A DNA stretch of 64,000 bases from Polynucleobacter sp. JS-Safj-400b-B2 (lineage in GTDB: Bacteria; Pseudomonadota; Gammaproteobacteria; Burkholderiales; Burkholderiaceae). The notes beneath the pieces were generated by a model. It made no database searches and was not told the origin of the DNA. It was given only the letters and a program-made list of their open reading frames with translations. Where the stretch lies: assembly GCF_018881975.1 (NCBI RefSeq), contig NZ_JACVPJ010000003.1, forward strand, positions 1 through 64,000. Direction: 5' to 3'. Below are positions 29,595 to 37,871 of the stretch, in pieces. Positions within the stretch are counted from its first letter, which is position 1, and every line of letters begins with the position of its first letter. Made by a program: the position numbers and the translations under genes.

Positions 29595-29918
29595 ATGAAG
29601 AATCTTTTTCTATCTCGCCTTTTAGCTACCCTGCTCTTAAGTCTGTGTATGCCCATTTGCGCTTCTGCAGCCCAAATCTTCGTCACCAATTACCCGTCTG
29701 AAGCCAATGCTAAAGTCTTTGTCACCAAGTACCCATCAGAGGCTAACTGTATTGTGTATGACACCCAATACTCCAGCGATAGCGAACCAGGTGTTTGGTT
29801 CTACACAAAATACAAGAGCGATGCACGTGCAGTGATTTACTACACTCAATATAAGTCCGAAGCAGATCTCATTGTGTATTTCACTAAATACAAGAGTGAT
29901 GCGCGCTGCCGTTACTGA
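29595..29918 (+). CDS. Secreted six-repeat protein (DUF6150-like)
   Basis: This 107-residue protein has a signal peptide (1-26) and then six near-identical units of about 13 residues with the pattern [IV]-aromatic-x-T-x-Y-x-S-[ED]-[AS]: IFVTNYPSEANAK, VFVTKYPSEANCI, VYDTQYSSDSEPG, VWFYTKYKSDARAV, IYYTQYKSEADLI, VYFTKYKSDAR. This matches what I recall of DUF6150. Such short beta-strand repeats suggest an extended sheet or solenoid. The function is unknown. Two Cys lie in the mature part, one in repeat two and one at the end. Confidence 0.8.
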   Translation: MKNLFLSRLLATLLLSLCMPICASAAQIFVTNYPSEANAKVFVTKYPSEANCIVYDTQYSSDSEPGVWFYTKYKSDARAVIYYTQYKSEADLIVYFTKYKSDARCRY

Positions 29919-29936
29919 TTACCATTTATCCATCTC

Positions 29937-30548
29937 ATGAGACTTCTTTCGATATCTGCCGGTAAGGTAGCCCCTTTGTTTAGCAATGACCATCCTAACT
30001 ACAAGTCAGTTGCTTCGGCAATTCGCAAAAAAGTAGTAAGCAGCCTAGAAAATTCCACCCCAATTGAAATTACCTCACTGGGCGTAAAGGGAGATGAGCA
30101 AGCTGACCTATCAGTACATGGCGGTATTGAAAAAGCGATTTATGTTTACCCAGCCGAGCACTACGCTTTCTGGAATGAGCTGCTTACCCGCGAAACCAAG
30201 AGACCCACTGATTTGCAATATGGCGCTATCGGCGAAAACTTCACGATTGAGGGCTTACTTGAAACAGAAATATTTATTGGGGATCGACTAAAAATCGGAG
30301 AATTAGAATTCACAGTAGTAAAACTACGCGAGCCTTGCTTCAAGTTCAATGCAGCTGTTGGCTATAAAGGCGCAAGCAAAGCAATGCTTCAATCTGGATT
30401 TAGTGGCTGGTATTTACGTGTATTAAAAACTGGGTTACTAAGTGCTGGTGCTGTAATCACTTTAACTCCAGGCCCAAGAGAAACCTCTATTGCCCAGCAA
30501 AATCAAAAGCTCTTAAGCAATCGCAATCAGAAAGATTTGTGGGAATAA
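29937..30548 (+). CDS. MOSC-domain protein (YiiM-like)
   Basis: The 203-residue protein has a MOSC domain with GVKGDEQADLSVHGGIEKAIYVYP and the catalytic-type Cys in LREPCFKFN. YiiM-type MOSC proteins reduce N-hydroxylated compounds and bind molybdenum cofactor. Start RLLSISAGKVAPL is typical of this group. It follows the repeat protein by 18 bp but has no evident functional tie to it. moaC elsewhere in the window fits a molybdenum-cofactor-using cell. Confidence 0.9.
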   Translation: MRLLSISAGKVAPLFSNDHPNYKSVASAIRKKVVSSLENSTPIEITSLGVKGDEQADLSVHGGIEKAIYVYPAEHYAFWNELLTRETKRPTDLQYGAIGENFTIEGLLETEIFIGDRLKIGELEFTVVKLREPCFKFNAAVGYKGASKAMLQSGFSGWYLRVLKTGLLSAGAVITLTPGPRETSIAQQNQKLLSNRNQKDLWE

Positions 30549-30550
30549 AA

Positions 30551-30576
30551 AAACCCGACCATTTCTGATCGGGTTT
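30551..30576 (-). terminator. Terminator between the MOSC and MFS genes
   Basis: AAACCCGA and TCGGGTTT form the stem. On the minus strand a run of seven T follows, so it mainly ends the MFS gene; the T tract for the MOSC gene on the plus strand is short. Confidence 0.8.
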
Positions 30577-30600
30577 CTTATTTGATGCAGACTAAATGAC

Positions 30601-32271
30601 TTAGTCTTTTGCGTAGATGTCTACGTCTTTTGTCTCTTTAATAAACAGTGTACCGATTACCAACGTCATCGCAGCGATGATGACTGGGTACCAGAGACCG
30701 TAGTAAATATTACCGTTTTGCGCTACCAAGGCAAAGGAGATCGTTGGCAGCAAGCCACCGAACCAACCGTTACCAATATGGTATGGCAAGGACATAGAGG
30801 TGTAACGAATGCGGGTTGGGAACATCTCAACCAACATTGCGGCGATTGGACCATAAACCATAGTTACCAATAGCACTAAGATCACCAAAATACCAAGAAC
30901 TGCAGGGTAGTTAATTGCAGCAGGATCAGCCTTTACAGGATAGCCAGCGGCATTTAACGCTTCACGAATTTGCTTCTTGAACTCAGCATCTTTTGCTTTA
31001 GCTTCAGCAGGCTCAAGACCCTTAGCAGTGTAGCCAGTGATTTCTGTATCACCAATCTTCACAACCGCTGTACCGCCCGCAGGACCAGCAATGGTGCTGT
31101 AACTAGCAGAGTTTGAAGCCATCACTTGTTTTGCAATATCGCAAGAACTTGTGAACTTCGCTGTACCTGTTGGGTTGAACTGGAATGTACATTCATTCAC
31201 GTCAGCAGTAATTGTTGCTGGTGCAGTTGCCATTGCTTTTTCCAATGCTGGGTTAGCAAAGTGGGTTAAGCCATTGAACAAGGAAACTGGTGTGTTAGGG
31301 ATGTACAAAATGATCGCAATCAACAGGCCACCCATGATGATCACTTTACGGCCAATCTTGTCAGACCATGAGCCGAAAATAACGAAGAATGGTGTACCGA
31401 TTACCAATGAAGCAGCAATCAACAAGTTTGCAGACTTAGGATCTACCTTCAGCACTTGGGTGAGGTAGAATAAAGCGTAGAACTGACCTGTGTACCAAAC
31501 CACTGCCTGACCTGCAACCAGACCAAACAATGCCAAGATAACAATCTTCAAGTTCTTCCATTGACCAAATGACTCTGTCAAAGGTGCTTTAGACAATTTG
31601 CCTTCTTCTTTCATCTTCTTGAAAGCTGGTGATTCATTCATGGACAAACGAATCCATACAGAAATACCCAACAATGCGATAGAAGCGATGAAAGGAACGC
31701 GCCAACCCCAAACATCAAAGTCTGGACCGGTGAATTCACGTGTGAACAAAATCACGAGCAAGGAGAGGAATAAGCCAAGGGTGGCTGTTGTCTGAATCCA
31801 AGCTGTGTAGGCACCACGCTTACCATTAGGAGCATGTTCTGCAACATAAGTGGCAGCACCACCGTACTCACCACCCAAAGCTAAACCTTGAAGCATACGC
31901 AATGCGATCAAGATAACTGGAGCAGCAACACCGATAGCTGCATAGTTAGGCAGAATACCTACGATGAAGGTCGAACCACCCATCAACAAGATGGTTACCA
32001 AGAAGGTGTACTTACGACCAATCAAATCACCTAAGCGACCAAATACCAATGCGCCGAATGGGCGAACGATAAAGCCAGCAGCAAACGCTAACAAAGCGAA
32101 AATGAAGGCAGAGCCAGCATCTAAGCCTGAGAAAAACTGCTTGGCAATAACAGCAGCCAAAGAACCATAAAGATAAAAGTCGTACCACTCAAAGACCGTA
32201 CCTAATGAGGAGGCAAAAATAACTTTGCGCTCTTCGGGGGTCATTGGGGCTGCTTTAGTTGATGTTGACAT
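30601..32271 (-). CDS. MFS transporter, metabolite:H+ symporter (MHS) type
   Basis: The 556-residue protein has the two-times-six helix layout of the major facilitator superfamily, with ASSLGTVFEWYDFYLYG at the start and FGRLGDLIGRKYTF between helices 2 and 3, typical of MHS symporters (ProP/KgtP/ShiA group). It is about 100 residues longer than usual because of an extra hydrophilic segment, roughly residues 330-450, with two Cys (NECTF and SSCD). The substrate is unknown; dicarboxylates or related small acids are typical of the group. A perfect palindrome lies upstream at 32322. Confidence 0.93.
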   Translation of the reverse strand: MSTSTKAAPMTPEERKVIFASSLGTVFEWYDFYLYGSLAAVIAKQFFSGLDAGSAFIFALLAFAAGFIVRPFGALVFGRLGDLIGRKYTFLVTILLMGGSTFIVGILPNYAAIGVAAPVILIALRMLQGLALGGEYGGAATYVAEHAPNGKRGAYTAWIQTTATLGLFLSLLVILFTREFTGPDFDVWGWRVPFIASIALLGISVWIRLSMNESPAFKKMKEEGKLSKAPLTESFGQWKNLKIVILALFGLVAGQAVVWYTGQFYALFYLTQVLKVDPKSANLLIAASLVIGTPFFVIFGSWSDKIGRKVIIMGGLLIAIILYIPNTPVSLFNGLTHFANPALEKAMATAPATITADVNECTFQFNPTGTAKFTSSCDIAKQVMASNSASYSTIAGPAGGTAVVKIGDTEITGYTAKGLEPAEAKAKDAEFKKQIREALNAAGYPVKADPAAINYPAVLGILVILVLLVTMVYGPIAAMLVEMFPTRIRYTSMSLPYHIGNGWFGGLLPTISFALVAQNGNIYYGLWYPVIIAAMTLVIGTLFIKETKDVDIYAKD

Positions 32272-32321
32272 CAGTAGCTCCTAACTATTTTTATTAAATA
32301 AAAAACAACGGATTGATTATG

Positions 32322-32339
32322 CTTTGAAAAAATTCAAAG
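32322..32339. promoter_or_regulatory. Palindrome upstream of the MFS gene
   Basis: CTTTGAA, AAAA, TTCAAAG is a perfect 7+7 inverted repeat about 50 bp before the MFS start. It could be an operator, but no regulator is adjacent. The rest of the 248-bp gap shows no gene. Confidence 0.3.
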
Positions 32340-32519
32340 AAATCCACTAGTTAGGGTAATTCCCCATCAAATAGGATCGGGGTTTTCCCGAGAAATGAGA
32401 AATCTAGAGGTAATTTCACAACAAGTATGAGCCTCACGCCTAATACAAGGCATAGCTTGTATGTTGCGGACATAAAAGCCATGCAAGCAAAAAAATTGGG
32501 GGCTAGGGGAATGGCGCTG

Positions 32520-33149
32520 TTAGCGCGTTTTAGTAATAAACATTTTGGGTACGCGCAGATCCCAGTAAATAGCTGCTGCGCGTAGTCCAAAAATTCCGAG
32601 CATACAAATCACGGAACCCTCAACTACATACTGAGGTAAGAAGTTCAATATCAGAACATAGGCACAACATCCCAGGGTTACTGGAATTGCATAAAGCTCA
32701 TGTGACATGATGAGTGTTTTTCTGCCAGCCAAAACATCGCGCAATAAACCACCACCGATTGCCGTAACAACGCCCAAAATAACGGGCGCTACTGGTAGGC
32801 CATAACCCATACTCCAGGCCTTATCAGTCCCCTGAATAGCAAAGAGTGCCGCACCAAAACCGTCTATATATAGCATCCAGCGATAAATTTGCGGTTGCGT
32901 GAAGAAAGACTCTGCGAAGAAAGTAACGACACTGGCGCCTAGTGCAAGCCATACATAAAGTTGATTCTCGGACCAGAAAATAGGGGCTTCCAAAATGATG
33001 TCACGAATAGTACCTCCGCCAATCGCAGTGATCAGCCCAAGCACCAACACACCAAAGAGATCAACGCCACGATCTGCAATCGCCAAGACTCCAGTCACAG
33101 CAAAGGCCATGGTTGCAATGATGCCAATCCAGAAATTAATATCTTCCAT
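32520..33149 (-). CDS. TRIC-type cation channel family protein (UPF0126/YadS-like)
   Basis: The protein (209 residues from the Met at 33149) has seven hydrophobic segments and two copies of the family motif: LGLITAIGGGTIRDIIL and LGVVTAIGGGLLRDVLAG. Bacterial TRIC homologues form trimeric cation channels; others in this family are only predicted. An upstream in-frame start at 33197 adds a hydrophilic extension that the family lacks. No clear ribosome site distinguishes them. Confidence 0.88.
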   Translation of the reverse strand: MEDINFWIGIIATMAFAVTGVLAIADRGVDLFGVLVLGLITAIGGGTIRDIILEAPIFWSENQLYVWLALGASVVTFFAESFFTQPQIYRWMLYIDGFGAALFAIQGTDKAWSMGYGLPVAPVILGVVTAIGGGLLRDVLAGRKTLIMSHELYAIPVTLGCCAYVLILNFLPQYVVEGSVICMLGIFGLRAAAIYWDLRVPKMFITKTR

Positions 33150-33341
33150 ATAAATAAGTCTAAAGCACTTTGCATGAATAAAGACTGCAATATCCATCTC
33201 AATATACTGATAGCCATCAGATTAAATGTGATTTTGATATGACCCCCAAGCTTTATAGCTGTTGGAGTAGCTCTGCCGCGTTTAGTGTTCGTATTGCGCT
33301 GAACCTTAAAGGCATATTGGGGGTAAATCGATGCAGGGAGA

Positions 33342-34271
33342 TTAAACCCCGTTGCTCCACCACAAAAATAATGAGAGCGTGAGTAATGAGCTCACAGTTG
33401 TTATTAAAACTACTCTAGAAATCACGCTGCCGTCAGCTTTGTAATATTGCGCCAACATAAAAGGCCCAGTACCAGTAGGTAGTGCACTCAAAATCACAAT
33501 TGCACTCACCCATAATGCTGGCAAATCCAAAATTAGTGCCGCAATGATCCAGGCAATTAAGGGCTGAAGAATTAGCTTTGCCAAGCTAATACCCCAAGCT
33601 TGCGCTGGTGCGGCAGTACTTTTTTGTATTAGAAATAAACCAATCGATACGAGCGCACAAGGTGTCGATGCAGCAGCCAAGAAAGCAATTACCTGGGCAA
33701 TCGGATCATACAAAGTCAGGTCGCTAGCCGACCATACCAAACCAGCAATAGGCGCAATTAATAATGGATTGGTACAAAGCGATTTGATGACACTCCACAT
33801 AATCTGATGCGGTTTTTTATGCGACAAGATGCCGATTTCAACCAACACTGTCGCCAAAGCAAACATGACAAACACAATGAATGTAGAAATAATCGCGGGC
33901 GCCAGACCATCTTGACCCAAGGCAAGTGCGCTCAAAGGTATGCCCATATACCCAGTGTTTGAGTAAGAAGCGCTAAGGCCATCGAAGCTGGCTGCAGCTA
34001 AATCTCGATTGTGTTTCCAACTAATCGAAAGCACTAGGACGAAAACAATCAAACAACTCAGAAAAAATGCAGTAATAAAACCTGGCTGCCAGAGGGTTTG
34101 CCAACCGCTATTAGCAGCAAAGTTAAAGAGCTGAGCCGGCAATGCCAACCAGACAACAAATCGGTTTAACTCTATGGAAGCGTTAATACCCAACTTACCC
34201 GCGCGCCCACCAACATACCCAATCAGAATGAGTAAAAAGACTGGAAGAACTACATTAAATACGTAGAGCAA
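33342..34271 (-). CDS. AEC-family (auxin efflux carrier) transporter
   Basis: This 309-residue inner-membrane protein has about ten hydrophobic helices, starting VVLPVFLLILIGYVGG and with SNTGYMGIPLSALALG in the first half and the closing ALPTGTGPFMLAQYY, which are AEC family features. Bacterial members export malate or other acids in some species. The substrate here is unknown. It follows the carbonic anhydrase gene by 26 bp. Confidence 0.9.
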   Translation of the reverse strand: MLYVFNVVLPVFLLILIGYVGGRAGKLGINASIELNRFVVWLALPAQLFNFAANSGWQTLWQPGFITAFFLSCLIVFVLVLSISWKHNRDLAAASFDGLSASYSNTGYMGIPLSALALGQDGLAPAIISTFIVFVMFALATVLVEIGILSHKKPHQIMWSVIKSLCTNPLLIAPIAGLVWSASDLTLYDPIAQVIAFLAAASTPCALVSIGLFLIQKSTAAPAQAWGISLAKLILQPLIAWIIAALILDLPALWVSAIVILSALPTGTGPFMLAQYYKADGSVISRVVLITTVSSLLTLSLFLWWSNGV

Positions 34272-34297
34272 AATATTTAACGGATGAGAGTGGCGGG

Positions 34298-34822
34298 TTA
34301 GGAAATCTTCTTCAACGTCTTGACATAACGCTGTGCATTTTTGACATAACGTCCAGCGATATCGTGGATGTCAGCAATTTGCTCTGAGGTCAGCTCTTTA
34401 ACTACTTTGGCAGGCGCCCCCAAAATCATGGAGCCATCTGGAAATTCTTTTCCTTCGGTAACGAGCGCGCCTGCACCAACCAAACAGTTTTTACCAATCT
34501 TGGCGCCATTTAAAACAACCGCGCCAATGCCAATCAAACTACCATCCCCAATTTGGCAACCATGCAACATGACTTGATGCCCTACAGTGACATGCTTACC
34601 AACGATGAGTGGGAAACCTGGGTCGGCATGCAGTACAGATGCGTCTTGCACATTACTGCCTTCTCCAACTTGAATGAGGTCGTTATCGCCGCGGATAACT
34701 ACCTTGGGCCAAATACTCGCATCTAGATGGAGCTCTACTTTGCCGATCACTTCCGCGCTCTCGGCAACCCAAGCACCCGCAGCCAATTGTGGGGCGTTTC
34801 CGTCTAGTTCAAATATAGCCAT
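34298..34822 (-). CDS. Gamma-carbonic anhydrase family protein (YrdA-like)
   Basis: The 174-residue protein is a left-handed beta-helix built of hexapeptide repeats, for example [20 protein letters not shown]. The metal ligands are visible as His in SVLHADPG and in [10 protein letters not shown]. Activity varies in this family: some members are true carbonic anhydrases, others bind metal without known activity. It is probably co-transcribed with the AEC transporter. Confidence 0.92.
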   Translation of the reverse strand: MAIFELDGNAPQLAAGAWVAESAEVIGKVELHLDASIWPKVVIRGDNDLIQVGEGSNVQDASVLHADPGFPLIVGKHVTVGHQVMLHGCQIGDGSLIGIGAVVLNGAKIGKNCLVGAGALVTEGKEFPDGSMILGAPAKVVKELTSEQIADIHDIAGRYVKNAQRYVKTLKKIS

Positions 34823-34873
34823 GACTCATTATAGGTATGAATCCGGCTATAAATAAACAGCAAGATCGGTGAA

Positions 34874-36076
34874 TTACCAGTTAGGTTCGCGATCCGGTGT
34901 AGAAGAAATGCGATGCACACTTAAATCAGCGCCTTCATACTCTTCTTCTTGTGACATTCGAATACCCAAGAATGCTTTTAGAGCGCCGTACACAATAAAA
35001 CCGCCGACTAGCGCTATACCAACACCCAACGCACTACCAATCAATTGACCAGTAAAAGTAATGCCGCCAATTCCACCAAGCGCTTTAGTTCCAAAGATAC
35101 CTGCGGCTAATCCACCCCAGAGACCGCATAAGCCATGCAAAGGCCATACACCCAGAACATCATCAATCTTCCAGCGGTTTTGAACCAAGGTGAACATATA
35201 AACAAACAAAGCGCCAGCAACTAAACCAACAAATAAAGCACCTAGAGGATGCATTAAGTCTGAGCCTGCACACACCGCAACCAAACCAGCAAGTGGGCCG
35301 TTGTATGTAAAGCCAGGGTCGTTGCGGCCAACTACCCAAGCCGCCAATGTTCCACCAACCATTGCCATTAATGAGTTCATCGCAACTAGGCCGCTAATCT
35401 TGTCGATCGTTTGCGCGCTCATCACATTAAATCCAAACCAACCTACCGCCAAAATCCAAGCACCCAAAGCCAAGAAAGGAATGCTTGAGGGTGGATGAGC
35501 AGAAATTTGACCTTCTTTTGTATAGCGGCCACGACGCGCACCTAACAGAATGACTGCAGGCAAGGCAATCCAACCGCCTACCGCATGAACCACTATCGAG
35601 CCTGCAAAGTCATGAAACTCTTCACCAGTGAAGCCTTTGATCCAAGCCTGAATGCCATAGTGTTGGTTCCATGCAATACCTTCAAAGAAGGGATACACAA
35701 AGCCAACCAATACAAAAGTAGCTATTAATTGAGGATTAAATTTAGCGCGCTCTGCAATTCCGCCTGAAATAATTGCTGGGATTGCTGCCGCAAAAGTTAG
35801 CAAGAAGAAAAACTTCACCAACTCATAACCATTCTTCTCCGCTAACAACTCTGCGCCAGAGAAAAAATTCACGCCATAAGCAATGCTGTAACCAATAAAG
35901 AAGTACGCAATCGTTGACACTGCAAAGTCCACCAAGATTTTGACCAAGGCATTTACTTGGTTTTTCTTGCGCACGGTTCCGAGTTCCAAGAATGCAAATC
36001 CCGCATGCATTGCCAGAACCATAATGGCGCCGAGCAAGATGAATAAAGCATCGCTACCTGACTTCAAAGTTTCCAT
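34874..36076 (-). CDS. amtB: Ammonium transporter AmtB
   Basis: The 400-residue protein has eleven hydrophobic helices. Twin-His pore residues are visible in DFAGSIVVHAVGGW and VWPLHGLCGLWGG. The start MVLAMHAGFAFLELGTVRKKN is that of Amt proteins without a signal peptide, as in many betaproteobacteria. GAGGGGA precedes the ATG at 36076; the upstream in-frame Met at 36127 has no such site. glnK is not adjacent. An NtrC-like site lies about 65 bp upstream. Confidence 0.96.
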   Translation of the reverse strand: METLKSGSDALFILLGAIMVLAMHAGFAFLELGTVRKKNQVNALVKILVDFAVSTIAYFFIGYSIAYGVNFFSGAELLAEKNGYELVKFFFLLTFAAAIPAIISGGIAERAKFNPQLIATFVLVGFVYPFFEGIAWNQHYGIQAWIKGFTGEEFHDFAGSIVVHAVGGWIALPAVILLGARRGRYTKEGQISAHPPSSIPFLALGAWILAVGWFGFNVMSAQTIDKISGLVAMNSLMAMVGGTLAAWVVGRNDPGFTYNGPLAGLVAVCAGSDLMHPLGALFVGLVAGALFVYMFTLVQNRWKIDDVLGVWPLHGLCGLWGGLAAGIFGTKALGGIGGITFTGQLIGSALGVGIALVGGFIVYGALKAFLGIRMSQEEEYEGADLSVHRISSTPDREPNW

Positions 36077-36139
36077 GAAATTTCCCCTCTGATTTTTTGC
36101 ATCATTATGGGGAATTAAAAAACCCAAAAAAGGGCATGC

Positions 36140-36156
36140 TGCACTTTTTTAGTGCA
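36140..36156. promoter_or_regulatory. NtrC-like binding site upstream of amtB
   Basis: TGCACT, five T and AGTGCA form a perfect inverted repeat close to the NtrC consensus (TGCACY-N5-RGTGCA). It sits upstream of amtB, a classic NtrC target. No convincing -24/-12 sigma-54 promoter was found between it and the gene, which weakens the case. Confidence 0.45.
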
Positions 36157-36212
36157 TATACCTGAATTTATATGGTTTATTATCATTTCTACATACACCT
36201 AAGGGAGAACCC

Positions 36213-36575
36213 ATGAAAAAATTCCTCATTGCATTAGCCGCTTTAGCTTCATTTTCCGGCTTTGCCCAAGCACAAGAAACTATCAAAGTATTGAGCACTC
36301 AAGAACTGGCAAATGTTTGTAAACTCCCTGCAAGTCCAGAATCACGTAGCTTTTGTATTGGCTTTACAACTGCTGTGTATGAAACCTATTTAACTACACG
36401 TCACCCACAACGTGCAAAGCCATTTATTTGCGTTAAACAACCAGCGCCAGCGCGTGATGAAGTTATTGGTGATTTTGTGAAGTTTGCGCAAAGCAATCCC
36501 CAGGTTGCTGACAAGCCAGCATCAGGTGTTTTCTTGGGCTTCTTGGCGTCACGCTTCCCTTGCGCCAAAAAATAA
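36213..36575 (+). CDS. Secreted Rap1a/Tai-like protein
   Basis: This 120-residue protein has a clear signal peptide (1-20) and then a small domain with four Cys: ELANVCKL, RSFCIGF, PFICVKQ and the terminal RFPCAKK. The C-x-G-F and final F-P-C pattern match the Rap1a/Tai family, whose founding members are immunity proteins against peptidoglycan amidase effectors of type VI secretion. Many family members are not linked to secretion systems, and no effector is visible here, so an immunity role is not shown. An AAGGGAGAA ribosome site precedes the ATG. Confidence 0.8.
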   Translation: MKKFLIALAALASFSGFAQAQETIKVLSTQELANVCKLPASPESRSFCIGFTTAVYETYLTTRHPQRAKPFICVKQPAPARDEVIGDFVKFAQSNPQVADKPASGVFLGFLASRFPCAKK

Positions 36576-36622
36576 TCCAAGCAGCTTAGCCAAACCAATA
36601 CCTATTTAAAGGATCAGTTGAG

Positions 36623-36910
36623 ATGAAAAAAATTATCGCAATTACTGCAGCAACTTTAGCAATCGCTGGTTGTTCAAACATGAGCAACACTGAGCAACGC
36701 ACACTTTCAGGGGCAGGCATTGGCGCAGCAGCTGGCGCTGTTGGCACTGCAATCTTCCACGGCAATCCTATTTGGGGTGCAGTTGGTGGCGCAGCAGTTG
36801 GCGCAGCATCTGGATATGTCTATGATGCATACAAGAAAAATGAAGGCGCAAATTACAACGCTGGCTATAACGCCGGAAAAAATAATCAGCCAGCGCAAGC
36901 ACCAAACTAA
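36623..36910 (+). CDS. Glycine-zipper outer-membrane lipoprotein
   Basis: The 95-residue protein has a lipobox (LAIAGC) with Cys17 as the lipidation site. The body is a glycine zipper, with GAGIGAAAGAVGTAI and GAVGGAAVGAASGYVYDAY, and a short Asn/Gln-rich tail. Such YMGG/17-kDa-antigen-like lipoproteins sit in the outer membrane with poorly known roles. It follows the Rap1a-like gene by 47 bp and has its own AAGGATCA ribosome site. Confidence 0.85.
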   Translation: MKKIIAITAATLAIAGCSNMSNTEQRTLSGAGIGAAAGAVGTAIFHGNPIWGAVGGAAVGAASGYVYDAYKKNEGANYNAGYNAGKNNQPAQAPN

Positions 36911-36953
36911 GCCACATCACTCGGTCTAAAAAAAAGCCGAAGTTCAGCGACAC

Positions 36954-36989
36954 AACCCCAGCTCGTATTAATTTACCAGCTGGGTTTTT
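36954..36989 (+). terminator. Terminator after the lipoprotein gene
   Basis: CCCAGCT and AGCTGGG pair around a 14-base loop and are followed by five T on the plus strand. The 3' part overlaps the end of the convergent osmC-type gene. Confidence 0.55.
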
Positions 36990-37357
36990 ATTTGAATCTG
37001 GCCAGCTAGGGCTTTATGTATTGGGCACTTATCTGCAATTTCCATTAAGCGCTCTTTTTCTTCTACGCTTAAACTTCCTTGAAGCTGAATCTCTCGGGAG
37101 AATGTTTCAATATCATCAGCCCTCTCAATATCTACAGTCACAATCGCATTCTCTAGTTTCATTTCTTTGCGCCCTGCATACATCTTTAAAGTCATTGACG
37201 TACAGGCAGCCAAAGCAGCACCAAGATATTCATGAGGACTTGGGCCAGTTCCAGAGCCTCCTTTAGAAACTTCTGCATCGGCTAAAAAATGGAGATCTCC
37301 AGCAGTCAATTTCTGCTGAAGTGGGCCTTGGCCAAACTGCGAAACTACTTTTCTCAT
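36968..37357 (-). CDS. OsmC-family peroxide reductase-like protein
   Basis: The 129-residue protein has both redox cysteines of the OsmC fold, in ALAACTSMT and DKCPIHKAL, and the motif GPSPHEYLGAAL. Family members reduce organic hydroperoxides with thiols. It belongs to the OsmC/YhfA-like branch rather than to true Ohr by its CPIH motif; this finer placement is an inference. It is upstream-adjacent to a rhodanese-like gene in the same direction. Confidence 0.92.
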   Translation of the reverse strand: MRKVVSQFGQGPLQQKLTAGDLHFLADAEVSKGGSGTGPSPHEYLGAALAACTSMTLKMYAGRKEMKLENAIVTVDIERADDIETFSREIQLQGSLSVEEKERLMEIADKCPIHKALAGQIQIKTQLVN

Positions 37358-37402
37358 AATGGTCCTAAAAATTATTTCAGTGGGTTGAATTAAGGAATGA
37401 CT

Positions 37403-37816
37403 TTAACCGGGATGGGGTTTGCTTGCTTTATTTACAGCAGGTAATTGCGCTTTCTTCCATGCGGTAAAGCCACCCTCTAAATGGCAAATATTGGGCACGC
37501 CCATTCTTTGCAAGGTTTGCGTGGCTAAAGCTGAACGCCAAGCGGAGGCGCAATACAAAACCAACCGTTTCCCCTCGCCAAAGACAGGCTTGTAATAAGG
37601 GCTATCTGGATCAACCCAAAACTCCAGCATGCCCCTTGGAGCATGCAGGGCATTCGGAATCATGCCCTCTCGTTCTAACTCGCGAATATCGCGAATATCC
37701 ACAAATACTACATTGGGGTCAGCTAACAATTCCTGCGCCTTTTCCATGGGCAGAGTCTCAATTTCAGTCATTGCCTCCTGAATGAGCTCTTGATATCCAA
37801 CCTTTAATTTCACCAA
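37403..37816 (-). CDS. Rhodanese-like sulfurtransferase domain protein
   Basis: This 137-residue single-domain protein has the rhodanese active-site loop with Cys89 in LYCASAWRSALA, the NVVFVDIRDIRE start of the fold and the closing LEGGFTAWKKA. It has no signal peptide, so it acts in the cytoplasm. It may move sulfane sulfur or act in thiol chemistry, but the acceptor is unknown. It lies 45 bp upstream of the OsmC-type gene, a pairing that suggests a shared thiol or peroxide role. Confidence 0.92.
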   Translation of the reverse strand: MVKLKVGYQELIQEAMTEIETLPMEKAQELLADPNVVFVDIRDIRELEREGMIPNALHAPRGMLEFWVDPDSPYYKPVFGEGKRLVLYCASAWRSALATQTLQRMGVPNICHLEGGFTAWKKAQLPAVNKASKPHPG

Positions 37817-37871
37817 AATCCCCTAAATTAACAGTATCAAAATCTTCTCACACACCTGCTAACATTCAGTT

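Noticed and set aside
32351..32590. 79-residue minus-strand ORF before the MFS gene
   Set aside because: It overlaps the end of the TRIC-family gene in another frame and shows no protein family features.
36077..36139. Sigma-54 (-24/-12) promoter for amtB
   Set aside because: No GG-N10-GC arrangement resembling the consensus was found between the NtrC-like site and the start codon.
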